This document shows, piece after piece, positions 33,880-46,700 of a DNA stretch of 64,000 nt. The stretch's first letter is position 1; each line of letters opens with the position of its first letter. Under the pieces are notes generated by a model that worked only from the letters and a program-made list of their open reading frames with translations, made no database searches and had not been told where the DNA came from. A program made the translations under genes and the position numbers. The stretch is taken from contig NC_030389.2 in assembly GCF_001625215.2 (NCBI RefSeq), positions 42,707,454 through 42,771,453 on the forward strand, read 5' to 3'. This DNA comes from Daucus carota subsp. sativus (lineage: Eukaryota; Streptophyta; Magnoliopsida; Apiales; Apiaceae).

Positions 33880-36800
33880 ATGTCAGAGGCAAACCTGAAT
33901 GTCGACTATGAAGCTCAGAGTTTACTAGTTTTTACTGGCGATGCCTCACCGCGTCGCGCATTGTCCCGGATGATTGTGCTCTTGCACTCAATTTCAAAAT
34001 TCAGATCTGAAGCTGAGAGAAGTTACACCAGTATCGATGACACTAATGTAGAAGATGATGAAGTAAGTCCTATAGAAAATAGTGCAACTTCTCATTCCTT
34101 TATATAAAACATTTCCTTTTAATGAAGTCTTTTTATTCAATTCGATCATCCTTGTAGTCCTTCATTACATATTTTAACAGAAATTATAATGTCTAAGCTG
34201 CAGGATGTTTAATACAATGATCAATCTTTGTCTATTTATACGTTAACTTATTTGAGCAAAAAGCATTCATTCATGACTATTGATTCAAGAATTCTTGTAT
34301 AATGTTTGATGTAAAATAATCTCGAATATAAATTTTTTTACCAGGGACAGCCAGAACTCACTGTTCTTGTTGATGGTTCATCTGCACAAGACAATAGCCT
34401 CGGTAGCAATAAGGACCGGCTTGATTCAGAAGTTACCTCACAAACCTCGCGGGGTGATAGTCATCATGGCATTGAGCTCCTGACTCAATTTAAAATTAGT
34501 GAGATTTCTGTCACCACACATATCGCATCCGGGAATGCCTCAACTGTTCCTTCAGTGCTGCCAAAGAGCCAACAGGACAAACTACAACGTAGCCAAACAA
34601 AGAAAATAACTCAAATCATGAAGGAAAGGGATTTAAAGACATTCAATAGTTTTGGAGGCATCGACGGAGTTGCAGATGCATTGAGTACTGACCTGGTCAA
34701 GGGACTTCATGACAAGGATGATATTTGTCGTAGAAAAATGGAAATAGACTCTCAAAAGCAGTTCCCTGAAAGCTGTTTCTTTCCCTTACTGATAGATACA
34801 TGCAAAAGTTCTACAACGATTCTTCTTCTTGTGGTTGCAGTACTGTCTCTTGCCTTTGGATTACAGGAAGAAGGTCCAGAGACCGGCTGGCATGATGGAG
34901 CCATTTTATTTCTCATGATTACTGTGCTGGTTCTGTTAACTTCGTTATGCAGATATAATCATGAAAAAAAATTGCTTAGGAGGTTGAGGAAGCAAGGTGC
35001 TCCAATGAAGACTGTTCATGTAACTAGGGGAGAATGTAATCAGCCCATCAGTATCTCAGATCTTGTACGTGGTGATATAGTTTTGCTTGAGAGAGGATAT
35101 GAAGTTCCGTGTGATGGTTTCTATATAGATGGTAAATCACTAGAAGTGGATGCTGGATCACAGTCCATAATTGATGACAAGAATCCGTTTCTGTTTTATG
35201 GTTCAAGGGTAATCAATGGCAGTGGCAGGATGGTTGTGGCATCTGTGGGCACGACCACAGTTTGGGATAACCTGATGAAGACTAATTCGAGAGATAAAAA
35301 GTCTATTGTAGAAGCTCATCTTGACAAGTTAATGAAAGGAATCCATATCTTTGGTCTCCTAATAACTATCCTCATGTTTACAGCATCCTTCCTGCGGTTT
35401 GTATTAAAGAAACCAGATGAAGCAAATGGGTACCGGTCAGAAGTCAAGGATAAACCAACCTCGATCAGAATTATATGTAATACCATTGAGAAAATAGTCA
35501 CAGAACCAAAGGGCACAGCTAGAACCTTAAGAAGTCTATTAGGTATCTCACTGGTTGGAATAATGGAAAATGTGCCAATGGTTGTTTCAATTGCTATCAC
35601 TCTATGGAATGACAAGGTTCTGTCAGATAAAGCTACCTGCCATGATTTGCTAGCGTGCATTAAGTCATCATCAGTCACTCGTATCTGCACTGACAAAATT
35701 GGTGGGTTAACCGAACAGCAGATGGAAGTTAGTATGGTTTCTGTTGGATGTGATGTTATAAGTGACAGCTCTAGTCTTTCCCCGAAAGTACTTGAAGCAC
35801 TTTGCGAAGGTATTGGCACATCAGTTTTCACATCTGCAGATGCTTGTCATGTAATGGAGGCATCACTCTGTCTTTGGGCTAATGATGCCATTGGGCTTAT
35901 GAGTAACAATTTGAAAACAAACTGGGAACTTCTGCAGTGGACAGAATCAGATGCGAGTAAGAACTCTTGTGGAGTATTGATTAAGAAAACTGAAGAAGAT
36001 GTTATGCGTCTGCATTGGAAGGGACCTGTCGGGGAAATTTTGGCCAAATGTTCCCTTTGCTATGATAAGGAAGGGAATCTACATGAAATGAACACTCAGA
36101 AAAGGCTGGATTTTGAGCGTGTTAATAAAGATATGCTGGACAAACAATTGAAAACAGTTGCACTTGCTTGTAGACCCGCTTTTGCCCGTAGGCTGGAAGG
36201 AAATGACTTAAATTTAATAGGACTGATTGGTTTAAAAGATTCAAGTAAAGAAACTACCAATATGGCAATTGCACTTGCTTTTAGCGAAGGTAGTATAAGG
36301 ACTATACTTGTTTCAGCAGATGATGTTTCTTCACTCGAACCAATTGCAGTTCAACATGGGTTGCTCAAACAGGCATCAAACCTGGTGCTTAAAGGTGAAG
36401 ATTTTCAAAAATTAACCAAGGCTGAGAGGATGGAGAAAATAGATCAAATTTGCGTTCTGGGAAATTGTCTTCCAGCTGATAAGCAGTCTTTTGTGAAATG
36501 CTTAAAGGACAGAGGAGAGGTGGTTGCGATGGTTGGAATGCAAACAACTGATGCTCCAGCACTAAGAGAATGTGACATAGGGGTGGCTTTGGGGACCTGG
36601 AACTCAGCAATAGCTAGAGAAAGTTCTGACATAACTATCTGGAATGAGGGTCTATGTTTCTTATTTGACGTGATCATTTGTGGAAGATGGGTTTATGGGA
36701 AGTTGCAGAAGTTTATTCAAGTGCTGCTTATTATGACAGTTTCCAGCTTACTGCTAAACTTCGTTGGAGTAGTTTCCACGGGAGATGCCCCAATGACAGC

Positions 36801-37515
36801 AGTTCAAGTTTTTGGACTAAATTTGCTCATGACATTTATAGATGGCATGGCACTGTTGGGATCACCACAAGCCAGGAGACAGTGTTATGAGTCCACAGAT
36901 GGACCTACAGGCTCTCTTATAACCATGGCTATGATAAGAAACGTAATTGCTCAATCATCATACCAGATTACAATTCTAATGACTCTGCAGCAAAAAGGGC
37001 ATCTAATTGAAGGCACCACTAAGAAATCAATCCAATCCATGATCTTCAATAGCCTAATCATGTGCCAGGCTTTCAACCTGTTCAATGCTAGAGAGCTACA
37101 GAACAAAAACTTTTTCAAAGGTATTATCCATGACTTCTGGTTTTTGTGTGCTATGGCTATTTACAGTTTTCTGCACATATTATATTTTGCCATTGGATAT
37201 AGACTAGCCAAAGACGCACGTCTTGATTATAGATTATGGGAAGGATGTTTTCTCATCGGTATTGTTTCATGGCTGTTTGATTGGATTTGGAAAGTCCTAC
37301 TTCCTTCTAGTAGGATAGAGTGTTTTACTGGCTGGCTTATCAATTGCACTGGAAAATGCAAAATGACCGTACTAAAGAAAGGTTGGTGGTTAGTGAAGGG
37401 AGGGTGTTTACACTCTGAATCTTTACCACCAGAAACCAATTCTAATCTTCATGACCCCCTCATCAACACCTTAGACTCTTTAAGCACCCCGAATCCATAT
37501 GAAACATTAGTGTAA
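33880..37515 (+). CDS. ACA12/13-like P2B Ca2+-ATPase homologue with degraded catalytic motifs (probable pseudoenzyme)
   Basis: Two exons, 33880-34062 and 34345-37515, join in phase 0 (GAA|GTAAGT to CCAG|GGACAG), giving 1117 residues; ordinary ACA12 is about 1030. Residues 25-42 (RRALSRMIVLLHSISKFR) resemble the autoinhibitory calmodulin-binding segment. Residues 62-135 are a Ser/Thr-rich extension. Membrane helices lie near 218-234, 247-262, 393-411, 459-482, 851-871 and 878-900, with four more to follow. Fold-specific phrases survive (GGIDGVADALSTDLVKGLH, NPFLFYGSRVINGSG, CQAFNLFNAR). Motifs needed for transport do not: TGES is AGSQ (331-334), PEGLP in helix 4 is MENVP (468-472), DKTGT is DKIGG (511-515, Asp kept), KGA is KGP, TGD is SAD (718-720), GDGTNDAP is GMQTTDAP (792-799), and the helix-6 Asp of NLIMD is Thr (891). 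Ca2+ transport therefore looks impossible, yet the frame is long and unbroken. It could be a regulatory decoy or a very recent pseudogene; the first fits better. Confidence 0.85.
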
Positions 37516-38146
37516 CAAACATATGTATTTGTGAGTGTTAGTGTTAGAGAGATCATAGCAGCATAGGACTACAGGGCATTGGTAGCTTTATTTGTTTTGC
37601 CCTTTTTAAGCAACATGTATATATGTAGTTATTTCACAATTTGTTTACCATGTTCCATTTGGACTTCAGTGACCTGTACAGAATCTTATATTTCAAGATA
37701 ATATTCCATTTTACCTTTACACTTTTACTCGGGCAGAATAAGTTACATTAAACGGATAGCTACAAAATTTATTTTTAAATAAAAATTTAGCAAAAGTTAA
37801 TCTTATTTTTAATATCTATTCTAGACACCTTAAAACATATGCTTAAAGGTCTTAGTAGACTATATCATTTAAAATGGAGAGAGCATTAAGTTTTATATTT
37901 GAACACTGCAGCAGCTCATTTTTTAGAGTTACTTATATTGATAACAAAAACTTAACTTTGTTAATATGAAGTTTAGTTGAGAAATATTTTATTTATTTAG
38001 TAGTGTGGCTTTACTGGTTTACTTAAAATTAAAAAATTTAGACTCTCTTTCACTTCAAAGCAATGTCTTCCTTTCTGGGGGTTGTGGTTAGCCTATCTTT
38101 TAGGATAATGCTCAGATTTCAGTGTCCTATATAATTTCAAGACTTT

Positions 38147-38487
38147 GAGCCTGTTTGTGTGGCTTTAAAGCAGGTTTTAAGTTATTTTCGTCTAAACTGA
38201 AAAATGTTTGTTTGATAAATCAGAAGCCGGCTTAAAATTAAACTTAAAGCCATAATTTAGTTTGAGATACTTTTTCCGGTGACTTAATTTTTTAAAACTT
38301 TTTTGACAAAAGTTACCAATAAGCCATAAATTATTCATAAATCACCTTTATTTTTTATTATATTTTTAATAACCCTTAAGTCATTAATAAGTCAAAATTA
38401 CCCAAACAAACATTTTAAACTCGTAACTTATCACATTAAGTAGCGTTAAGTCATAAGTTACAGTTTTGACCTCAATCAAACGGGCTC
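38147..38487. mobile_element. MITE, AAACTGAAAAAT / GTGACTTAA family, copy 3 (best ends)
   Basis: Left GAGCCTGTTTGTGTGG, right TCAATCAAACGGGCTC, with TTT outside both ends. The interior has AAACTGAAAAATGTTTGTTTG, GTTTGAGATACTTTTTCCGG and GGTGACTTAATTTTT. The 3-bp flank suggests a Tourist/Harbinger type. Confidence 0.7.
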
Positions 38488-41400
38488 TTTAACCAAGTAC
38501 TATGCTGCTATGATCTCAAGTACTAATAAAGCCGCAAATATAGCTTACATACGAATTTAGTAGTGACAACAGTTCAAATCAGCCAAGATTAAGGAACTTA
38601 ACTAGTTCAGCCACTTGTTGCATACCCAAAGATAAGCATGTTAGGTTCATTCATCTTGTTCATTAGCCAAAGTCTATCAATAATCATACTCATGTCTACC
38701 TAAATTAGAGATTATGCTTGTAATAGATCATGCAAACAAGACTAAAGCACTAGAGCATGCTAATCCTAACATCTCTGTTATATAAGCTAGTTTATAGTTT
38801 GCTAATCACAAAATAATGACAGAAGAAGAAAAACAAAATGACACAAGTTTTATGATTAGCATTATAATTATAACAAAAAATTAAGAATAAGGAGGGTAAG
38901 AATAAGGTTGAGTGCCATAATTGCATTTCAGATATTGATTAAGAGAAAATTATGGACATGCTGTACATTAATTTGTAGCACTTGCCTGACTAGAAATAGA
39001 AAGCTTCACATTTTTGAGCAGCCATTGATGAGTTGAGAAATGAGAAGAGAATGCATTATTCTTTGAAGAGAATGAGAGATGAGACAATTTGTTTACTCGA
39101 ATTCTGTTGACTTAGTCCGAGTCAAAGTCTCTCTTTTTTGGCATCTTCTTATACGGTTATTAAATTTTACAAAGGCTGCATTTTAATTATTGGCTGTTTA
39201 GAATTGAGATGCATTTTCTGTCTTCTGAATTATATACTGGGATGGGAACATGACAAATATTTTAATATTTTTGAAAAATATATATTTTATAAAAATATTA
39301 AAATACTTGTGGAGAATCGAAAAAATGTATATAATAAACTGAACAAAAGAATAGCCAATTTCATAAATACGGGTGAATGATACTTGGAAATTTTGATCAG
39401 TTTTTATAATCTTTCCTCAATCTCGTGGAATAGTATAGATTTTAGATAGGTAAGGCTATTAAGAAAAAGTGTAATTTAGTGAAGAAATATAAGAAATGTG
39501 AGTGAAATAATATGATCAACTAATATTTAATATATAAAATGAGTGTATTAAATTTAAATAATGAATGTAGTTAAAATTTCATATTTATATAATTTTTTTA
39601 TTTTAAAATTGTGGTTATAATTAAGCGGGATGTCTAAGATAATGAAGGGGAGGAGTATTTCACGTGTTTGAAAACAGCGCGTGCATGTTACGCACGAATT
39701 CTTATATTGTTTTGTACGCATATGATTTAGAAACGTGGAGCCACTGCCACAAGGCACAAGTGATGGTATTGAATTTTTTTTTTTTCATTTGAAATTTCTT
39801 ATTTATTTTGCTTTGAATTAAAACCATTTTATTTTGATTCTGATTTTATTTCAGTTCAAGTAATATTTATCAAAAATGTTTTTATCTCGTTCTTTTAGTT
39901 ATATCTATGTCTTCCTAGTTTTATTATGATTTTTCATATTTTATTTCGGTTTTGTAAATGATAATAGTTTTACACGAACATTGTATGTTTAAATTATTTT
40001 TTTTTGGAAGAAAAAAATGGGCCAAAATGATATAATGTTCACCGTTTGATTTGTACGCAAAGTGATTGATTATAACCATCTTTGTCCTTTTAATTTTGCT
40101 AGAGGGATTGGTACGAGCTTAATCGATATTTGACAAATCATCATGAAATTTTGAAAGCGAGACATGAAAGTTGAAAAACATACGGGGGATCACAGATTCA
40201 CAATGACACCAAACAATTTTGAAGTTTCTATCACTTTTTCTCCCGGTGGAGATATACCTTTCTCCTAGGCTAGTGATAAAAGAATCTAAGATTTTACTAC
40301 TGATGTTACATTAAACGAGTTATTTTTTTATCACGATGAAAATCCGAATTTAGAGCCCACTTAATGGTTGGAGCATGATTAATTGGACTTTTCCCATATT
40401 TTGAGGTAATTTCGTTAACAATGTGATTTTTAGAGTTCAATCAAGATGAGCATTATATTTGTATTACGATTCATTGGATTAGTTGAATACTTCTTGCAAA
40501 AACAAATTATAACTTCTGATGTTATGGACGACTCACACTCATATTATAACATGAAACAAAGAATATTAGACACATCAAATGAATTTAATTTATCACGTAA
40601 TGTATTTTTAAGAACTTTAGATAATGTCTCTTAAAACTAACAAATATTGACTATATATGACTGATATTTTCTCTATTTTAGATGATCAATTTCTGCACAT
40701 TAGATTTTAAAATAATTTTTTGTGAAGTTAAAAAGTTTTAAGTCGGATGTAGTCAAGTCACATATATGCTATATGTTAACAAGTTTACAAGAGTCTAGTG
40801 CAAATTCAAGATACCTTATAAGGTGGAGTCATCGACCAGTGTTATGGTCTACAACAAAGTTCTTTTTATTATTTATAGCGTAAAGTCTTCTACCCCAAAC
40901 TCTCAAAATTAAAGTCAGGAAAGTTGTTTATAAACTGTCATGAATTCTTCTACGACAAACTCATAATAAGCTTATAGGGAAGTAGTGAAGTGGGATTGTC
41001 GACAAGAAAATATAATCTATCATAAAGTGATTTATTAACAAGTCATAGATATAATTGTCAAGCCAAGATTACAATAAAATGGAGTTACGATGTGAACACT
41101 TAGAATTATTTTAAATATACTCAATTAGAAATATGGGGATAACACAAATAACATTAGTATAATTACACAATTATAATTATTAATAATTGGACAGGTGTTA
41201 AGCCTACATAATAACTTGGAGCACACATTGATAAGAATAACTAGGATGTAGTAGGGACAAGACAAAGCAATAGAAAGATGTTGTAATCTGTGGTAGTGAT
41301 TTTCATAGCTAGAAAATGACAAATTTTTGCTGTATAATCTATTAGGTTTTTATCAACATATTCTTATTTCATTACTTTTATAATAATTATAAATATATAT

Positions 41401-41717
41401 TTTTAGATTTATACTCATTAACGAGACACAATGACCAACTGTAAGTTAGACACAAGAGATAATATTGTTCAGTCTCCCGACTGTTAAGACACAATATTGT
41501 CAAAACTTCCCAACTATTAAACAAGTGTTATTGACGGGATTGTAATTTATAATTTTGATAAAATATAAAAAAGTTTATATATAAATTGTCATGATCCGAG
41601 TGTTAATTCATTCAATTACAAAACATCGATCTGATGAATGATAACCATATTACATAATATTTGTTTTTCAAACGTATATCACAAATACACATGTGTACCC
41701 ATATATATCTATGTACA

Positions 41718-41883
41718 AAATAAATAAGTTTACTAACAACATAATGCATAAATTTTATTACGAAATGTAAGAACTTCAATGTTTTGAATACTTTTTAAAC
41801 GAGTCAAAATTGAAAAATGCCACACAAATAGTTATAACACTGACTTAATTTGATGCCTAGAAAATGGAAGAAAATTTATATAA
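41718..41883. repeat. Direct duplication upstream of hnRNP gene, copy A
   Basis: Shares GTCAAAATTGAAAAA, GCYACACAAATAG and GACTTAAT-TGATGC-TAGAAAATGGAAG with copy B at 42511. Identity is high in the last 120 bp. Confidence 0.7.
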
Positions 41884-42200
41884 TATTTATATTTCAAACA
41901 TATATCACAACTGAAACAGACATATATTAGGGGTGGCAATATCGGACACGACCTAAACCTCGACTCAGTCTGTAAACCGATTTACTCGGAAAAAACCCGA
42001 AAGTGACCCGAAAATCATTCGATTGACCCGATATGAACAAGTAATGATCCAAAATTAGAATTTCATTTATGAAATCTTAAATTTTCAGTTTTATTCAACT
42101 TTAAGTGTTTTTAGCTGACCCGAAATCGACTGGATTACTGACATGATCATGACCTGTTACTCGAAATTACTGTCCCAGTGTACCCATACATATCCTTGTA

Positions 42201-42504
42201 CTCCCTCTGTCCATTGAATTGTATACAATTTTCTTTTTGGGACGTCCTATCAATTATATACATACTAAAAATTAGTAAATTTTTATAATATAAAAACTTA
42301 ACTACACCCACTATTTTCTTCCACGGCACCCACTTTATACCTTAAATATTAGTAGGTCCTACCACTTTACTCACACTACACTCATTTTACACATTAAAAT
42401 ATTAATCGTTTCCACCACTTCACCCACTTTTCGTCACTAAATTACATTTTTTTTAATCTCCGTACTACTCCCCAGATGTTAACTACTCATCGGGACTGAG
42501 GGAG
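42201..42504. mobile_element. Stowaway-like MITE, 304 bp
   Basis: Begins CTCCCTCTGTCCATTG and ends CGGGACTGAGGGAG with TA on both sides (42199-42200, 42505-42506). It sits between duplication copies A and B. Confidence 0.75.
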
Positions 42505-42510
42505 TACAAA

Positions 42511-42670
42511 TTAAATAAATTTATTAACAAAGTATGCATAAATTTCACTTGAGAAACGTAAAAACCTCAATTTTTTGAACACCTTTTAGATGGTCAAAAT
42601 TGAAAAAAGCTACACAAATAGCTCTAACACCGACTTAATGTGATGCATAGAAAATGGAAGGAAATATAAA
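42511..42670. repeat. Direct duplication upstream of hnRNP gene, copy B
   Basis: Second copy of the 41718-41883 segment, ending about 110 bp before the TATA box of the hnRNP gene. It may therefore form part of that promoter. Confidence 0.7.
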
Positions 42671-42780
42671 TCCTTGTGTATTAATTCAAATAAAAAAGTT
42701 AAATTTGGAAAGTCACCATCTTCCATCTCCCATTTGCATTCTTACATGAGAGGATAGCCAAAGACCACTCCTCTCACCAT

Positions 42781-42792
42781 TTATATAAATAT
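42781..42792 (+). promoter_or_regulatory. TATA box of the hnRNP-like gene
   Basis: CCATTTATATAAATATAC is a strong TATA element. A first untranslated exon would run from about 42815 to 43050, where TTG|GTAATC can serve as donor to the acceptor GTGCAG at 43714 just before the start codon. Confidence 0.6.
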
Positions 42793-43715
42793 ACATACAA
42801 TCTATACACACAACACAGGCATCATATCATATCCTCTCTAGTGCCTAGATGTAAAATCCACCTTCTCACACTACTTTGTTCCCTTCTTTTCTTTGTTAAA
42901 ATATAATAAAATTTATATCTATAGTATTCAATATTACTGATTTTCAAGTACAAAATACAGATAACAAAAGGGGTTCTTCTAGCCCTCTTCTCAACTTATG
43001 CATCTCTGATCTTCGATTTTATCCGTTTTTCTCATCTGGGTCATTGAAATTGGTAATCTACAGCTTAAATTTAAGGCCTTTGATTGTTTTTTGTGAGTAA
43101 AGAATTGGTTTTTATTAGTGAAATTGTAAAGCCGATGCTTTTCTTGATTTTTGTGAGTTTTGGTGTTGTGGGTTGATTAGTGATGGATCGGTTGAAGATT
43201 TATAGTCATCTAGTTAATCCAAGATCGCCCATTTGGAATTGAATTATAAGAATTGGGTTGGTTTTTGTATGATGGTTTGATGAAAGATGGTGCTCTTTGA
43301 TTTAATCTACATTACGAGGTTTTGAAATGAATGTGTATTTGTTGATGAACAGATGAGTTCAGTTTTTTCTGAAATTGTTGAATAAGGTGAACTCGACTGA
43401 GTTTGGATTTGTTTTGGTCTGCTTGTTAGGATTTAAGTAGATCTGTTATATGCTGTTTATTTGCCCCATGATCAGTCGCGATTCTGGAAACAAGTTATGA
43501 GTGCTTGCTTCCGAGATTGTCATTTTGTGTATGTTTATAGTTTTTCGTTGGAATACAAACTAGTTTGGCCAGCAAACATCAGACTGGTGATTGTATTACT
43601 GAGACGGGCAATTTGTAGTACTGTGAGAATTCAGTTTTTTGAGTGCTTATACTGTGAAGTATTTTTATGTTAAGTAAGTTGTCTTTGACTGAATGATTAA
43701 ATTTTATTGTGCAGA

Positions 43716-46700
43716 ATGGCAATGGAAACTGGAAAGCTTTTCATTGGCGGAATTTCTTGGGACACCAATGAAGATAGTTTGAAAGAGTACTTTCAAACAT
43801 TTGGAGAAGTTGTTGAAGCTGTGATAATGAAGGATAGAGCAACAGGCCGAGCCCGTGGGTTTGGTTTTGTTGTATTTGCTGATGCTGCAGTTGCGGAAAG
43901 AGTTGTCAAGGCGAAGCACATGATTGATGGCAGAACTGTAAGTTGCACATTGAAATTTGTATAACATTTTGCTTAGGTGTCACTGCAAATTAAGAAATGA
44001 TTTTCAGCACACAGGAATTTTTTTATACAACTAATTATGTGCTGCAATTGTGATACGATATTGGTAGTTAAATGATTTTGCTGGCAAATTTTTGTTTATG
44101 AATAAAATATATGTAGACCGAGTTGTTATCTCTTTTTGCTAAATAGTCTTAGTTAATATTACTGATTTACTAATTGAGTAGACTCTCTTGTAACTGAAAG
44201 CACCAGCTTAGAATAAGATATGTGGTGTTTCTTCTGAAATCAAGTGATCGGCAAGCTTTAAGAAAGAAAATCACAATGCACATGGAACCTTGATGTATAT
44301 TTGACTGAGAAGTGAAGCAGCTTACTCTATAAAGATATACCATAACTGAATGTTTTGCTATGGTAACAATTGCTGCCTAGAACCTTGACAAGAGCAGTAA
44401 GGCATTATGTGCATTATTCTATGAATAATGTACACAATTACAATCAACTGCATATGCATGTCAAGGTACGTGCTAGCCTGATAGCACATAGTGTATATTA
44501 CTAAGACGGTCGAGACAACATCAGGGCCACCCACGGAGTACAAAGTATGCAATTGAGTTGAATGCTGCTCCAGTTATATTTTAATTGGAATTTTAAAAGG
44601 AAATGAAGTTATGGTTTTTAATTCCTAATTTATAAGTAGCGAATGTTGAAGTTCTGTCTGAATAATGTCGAATATTAAATGATTCATGCTAACTATGAGT
44701 GAGTTTTTAATCACTGAGCTTAAAAGATGAGTAGAGTTGCATGCTGAGTTCTTTTACACTGGACATGAAAATGCACACTTTTTATCCAGTCACGTGGCTT
44801 TATTTTTCTTCTAATCCCACTTATTACCAACATCACGTAGTTAAAGTTCTTTCAGTGGACAACACTCCTTGATGATCTGTAACCATAATCCAGCATTTTA
44901 TTACTTGTTTTACCCTCAGGTAGAAGCAAAAAAGGCGGTGCCTAGGGATGATCAACAGACTCCCACCAGAATTAGTGGCAGCATTCAAGGGTCTCCAAGT
45001 CCTGCTCGCACGGCCCGCACAAAAAAGATATTTGTGGGAGGCTTAGCATCCACAGTTACGGAAAATGAGTTCAAAAAGTACTTTGATCAATTTGGGTGTA
45101 TCACAGATGTTGTGGTGATGTATGATCACAACACCCAAAGGCCTAGAGGTTTTGGATTCATTACATTTGATTCAGAGGAAGCTGTGGACAGAGTCCTTCT
45201 CAGAACATTTCATGAACTCAATGGTAAAATGGTTGAGGTCAAGCGTGCTGTTCCCAAAGAGTTATCCCCAGGGTCAATAAAGAACCAATTAGGCGGACCA
45301 AACTATGGAGTAAGCAGAGTCAGTGATTTGCTTAGTGCCTACACTCAGAGATTTAATCAGAGCCCAATTGGAAGCTATGGACTGAGATTGGATGGTAGGT
45401 TTAGTCCAGTTTCTGTTGGTAGGAGTGTTTATCCTCCAATCGGTTCTGGTTATGGTATTGGACCAAATCTTGAGCCCGGTTTTGGTTCAAATTTTGAGGG
45501 TGCTGGACAGTTATCTAATATTAGCTATGGTCGTGGTCCAAATCCTATGCAGAATGGGAGTCCAAACAGGTTTAGTAGCGCAGTTGGGTATGGAGTAGGT
45601 AGCAGTGGTTATGGCATAAGTTCAATTAGCAGGAACACATTGGGGAACGGTAGTGTTACTTATGCTAAAAGTCCTACAAACTCTGGCCCTTTTACGGGTA
45701 CTGGAGTTGGAAATACTGGGCTTCTCAGTGCATTTGGCAATATTGAAGCTATTTGGGGTTCACCTCCCATCTCAGTTCAAGGAGGAGGAATGGCTTCTGC
45801 TTTGAGCAGCGGAGGCAGTTTAAATTTTGATAGTGCTGACAGCAGTCTTGAGTTGGGCCCGATAGGTTATGCCAGGAACACAAGCAGCAATGTTGCTCCA
45901 ACATCTTCTATGTATGCTGCTGCTGCTAGTAGTAATGAGGGGGATTTTGGGAATTTCCCTGGTGGGGGTTTATTTTATGGTGATCCAGCCTGGCGATCAT
46001 CATCCCCAGAGCTTGATGGTTTTGGCCTGTTTGCCAGCGAACTCCGCAATGCCGTTTCTGATGTTACCCCTAGAGATGCTGTTCATTATGCTGAAGGATA
46101 TAGTGTTAATAATAGATCAACAAGAGGTACTTTCCCTTTCTTTTTTTCTTTCTTTCTTCATTCTTCTTTTCCTTTCCCTTGCAATTCAGAACTTTTAACG
46201 TACAAGATCTAAAGGTACATGCCCTTTCTTTTCTTTCTATAGCTTTCCTTTTTTATTTACAGTTCCATCAGTTATGTGCATGAGGTATGCCCGCTGTTTT
46301 TCTGCTGTAGTTCGAACCAATGATGCTTAGTGATCAAATTTACTGTCTTTATCTAATAATATAGTTCCTTGATGCTTCCTCTGAGTACTTTGTATTATGT
46401 TTAGACTTTAGAGTACTTAATATACATATTAGGTTTAAAACCCAACACCCATTTAAAAAGTTAGACGTCTAACATGGTATAGGTTTGGGTATACTGTATA
46501 CATACTGAGATATTTTAATAATTATTTCCCAATTTTGGGGACACAGCTATAAAATTTTATATCCCAAATTTGGACCCACAGATTTCATTGTAACAGTCAT
46601 TCTTGAACTTCTTGCCCTTATGTGATAATGAGTGTCATGACTTGGTAGTTTGGTGCAAACTACAAATCTATTGGAGCTTATAGAGAAAAATAATGTTTCT

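Larger units (their letters stand above)
37700..42770. other. Intergenic region between the ATPase-like and hnRNP genes
   Basis: No supported gene. It holds one MITE at 38147, a direct duplication flanking a Stowaway element (41718-42670), and a GGGGTGGCAATATCGG-type dispersed repeat at about 41935-42175. The rest is AT-rich, with only short open frames of no recognisable content (for example 39138 and 40446). Confidence 0.5.

Noticed and set aside
34555-37515. A 986-residue version of the ATPase-like protein starting at an internal Met
   Set aside because: The same frame is open up to the acceptor at 34344, and exon 1 adds a calmodulin-binding-like segment, so the internal Met is not the start.
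44869-46212. A 447-codon hnRNP frame starting MMICNHNPAFYY and ending with a Phe-rich tail
   Set aside because: The start lies in intron 1 and the end in intron 2; splice sites restore the first RRM and the RGMAA ending.
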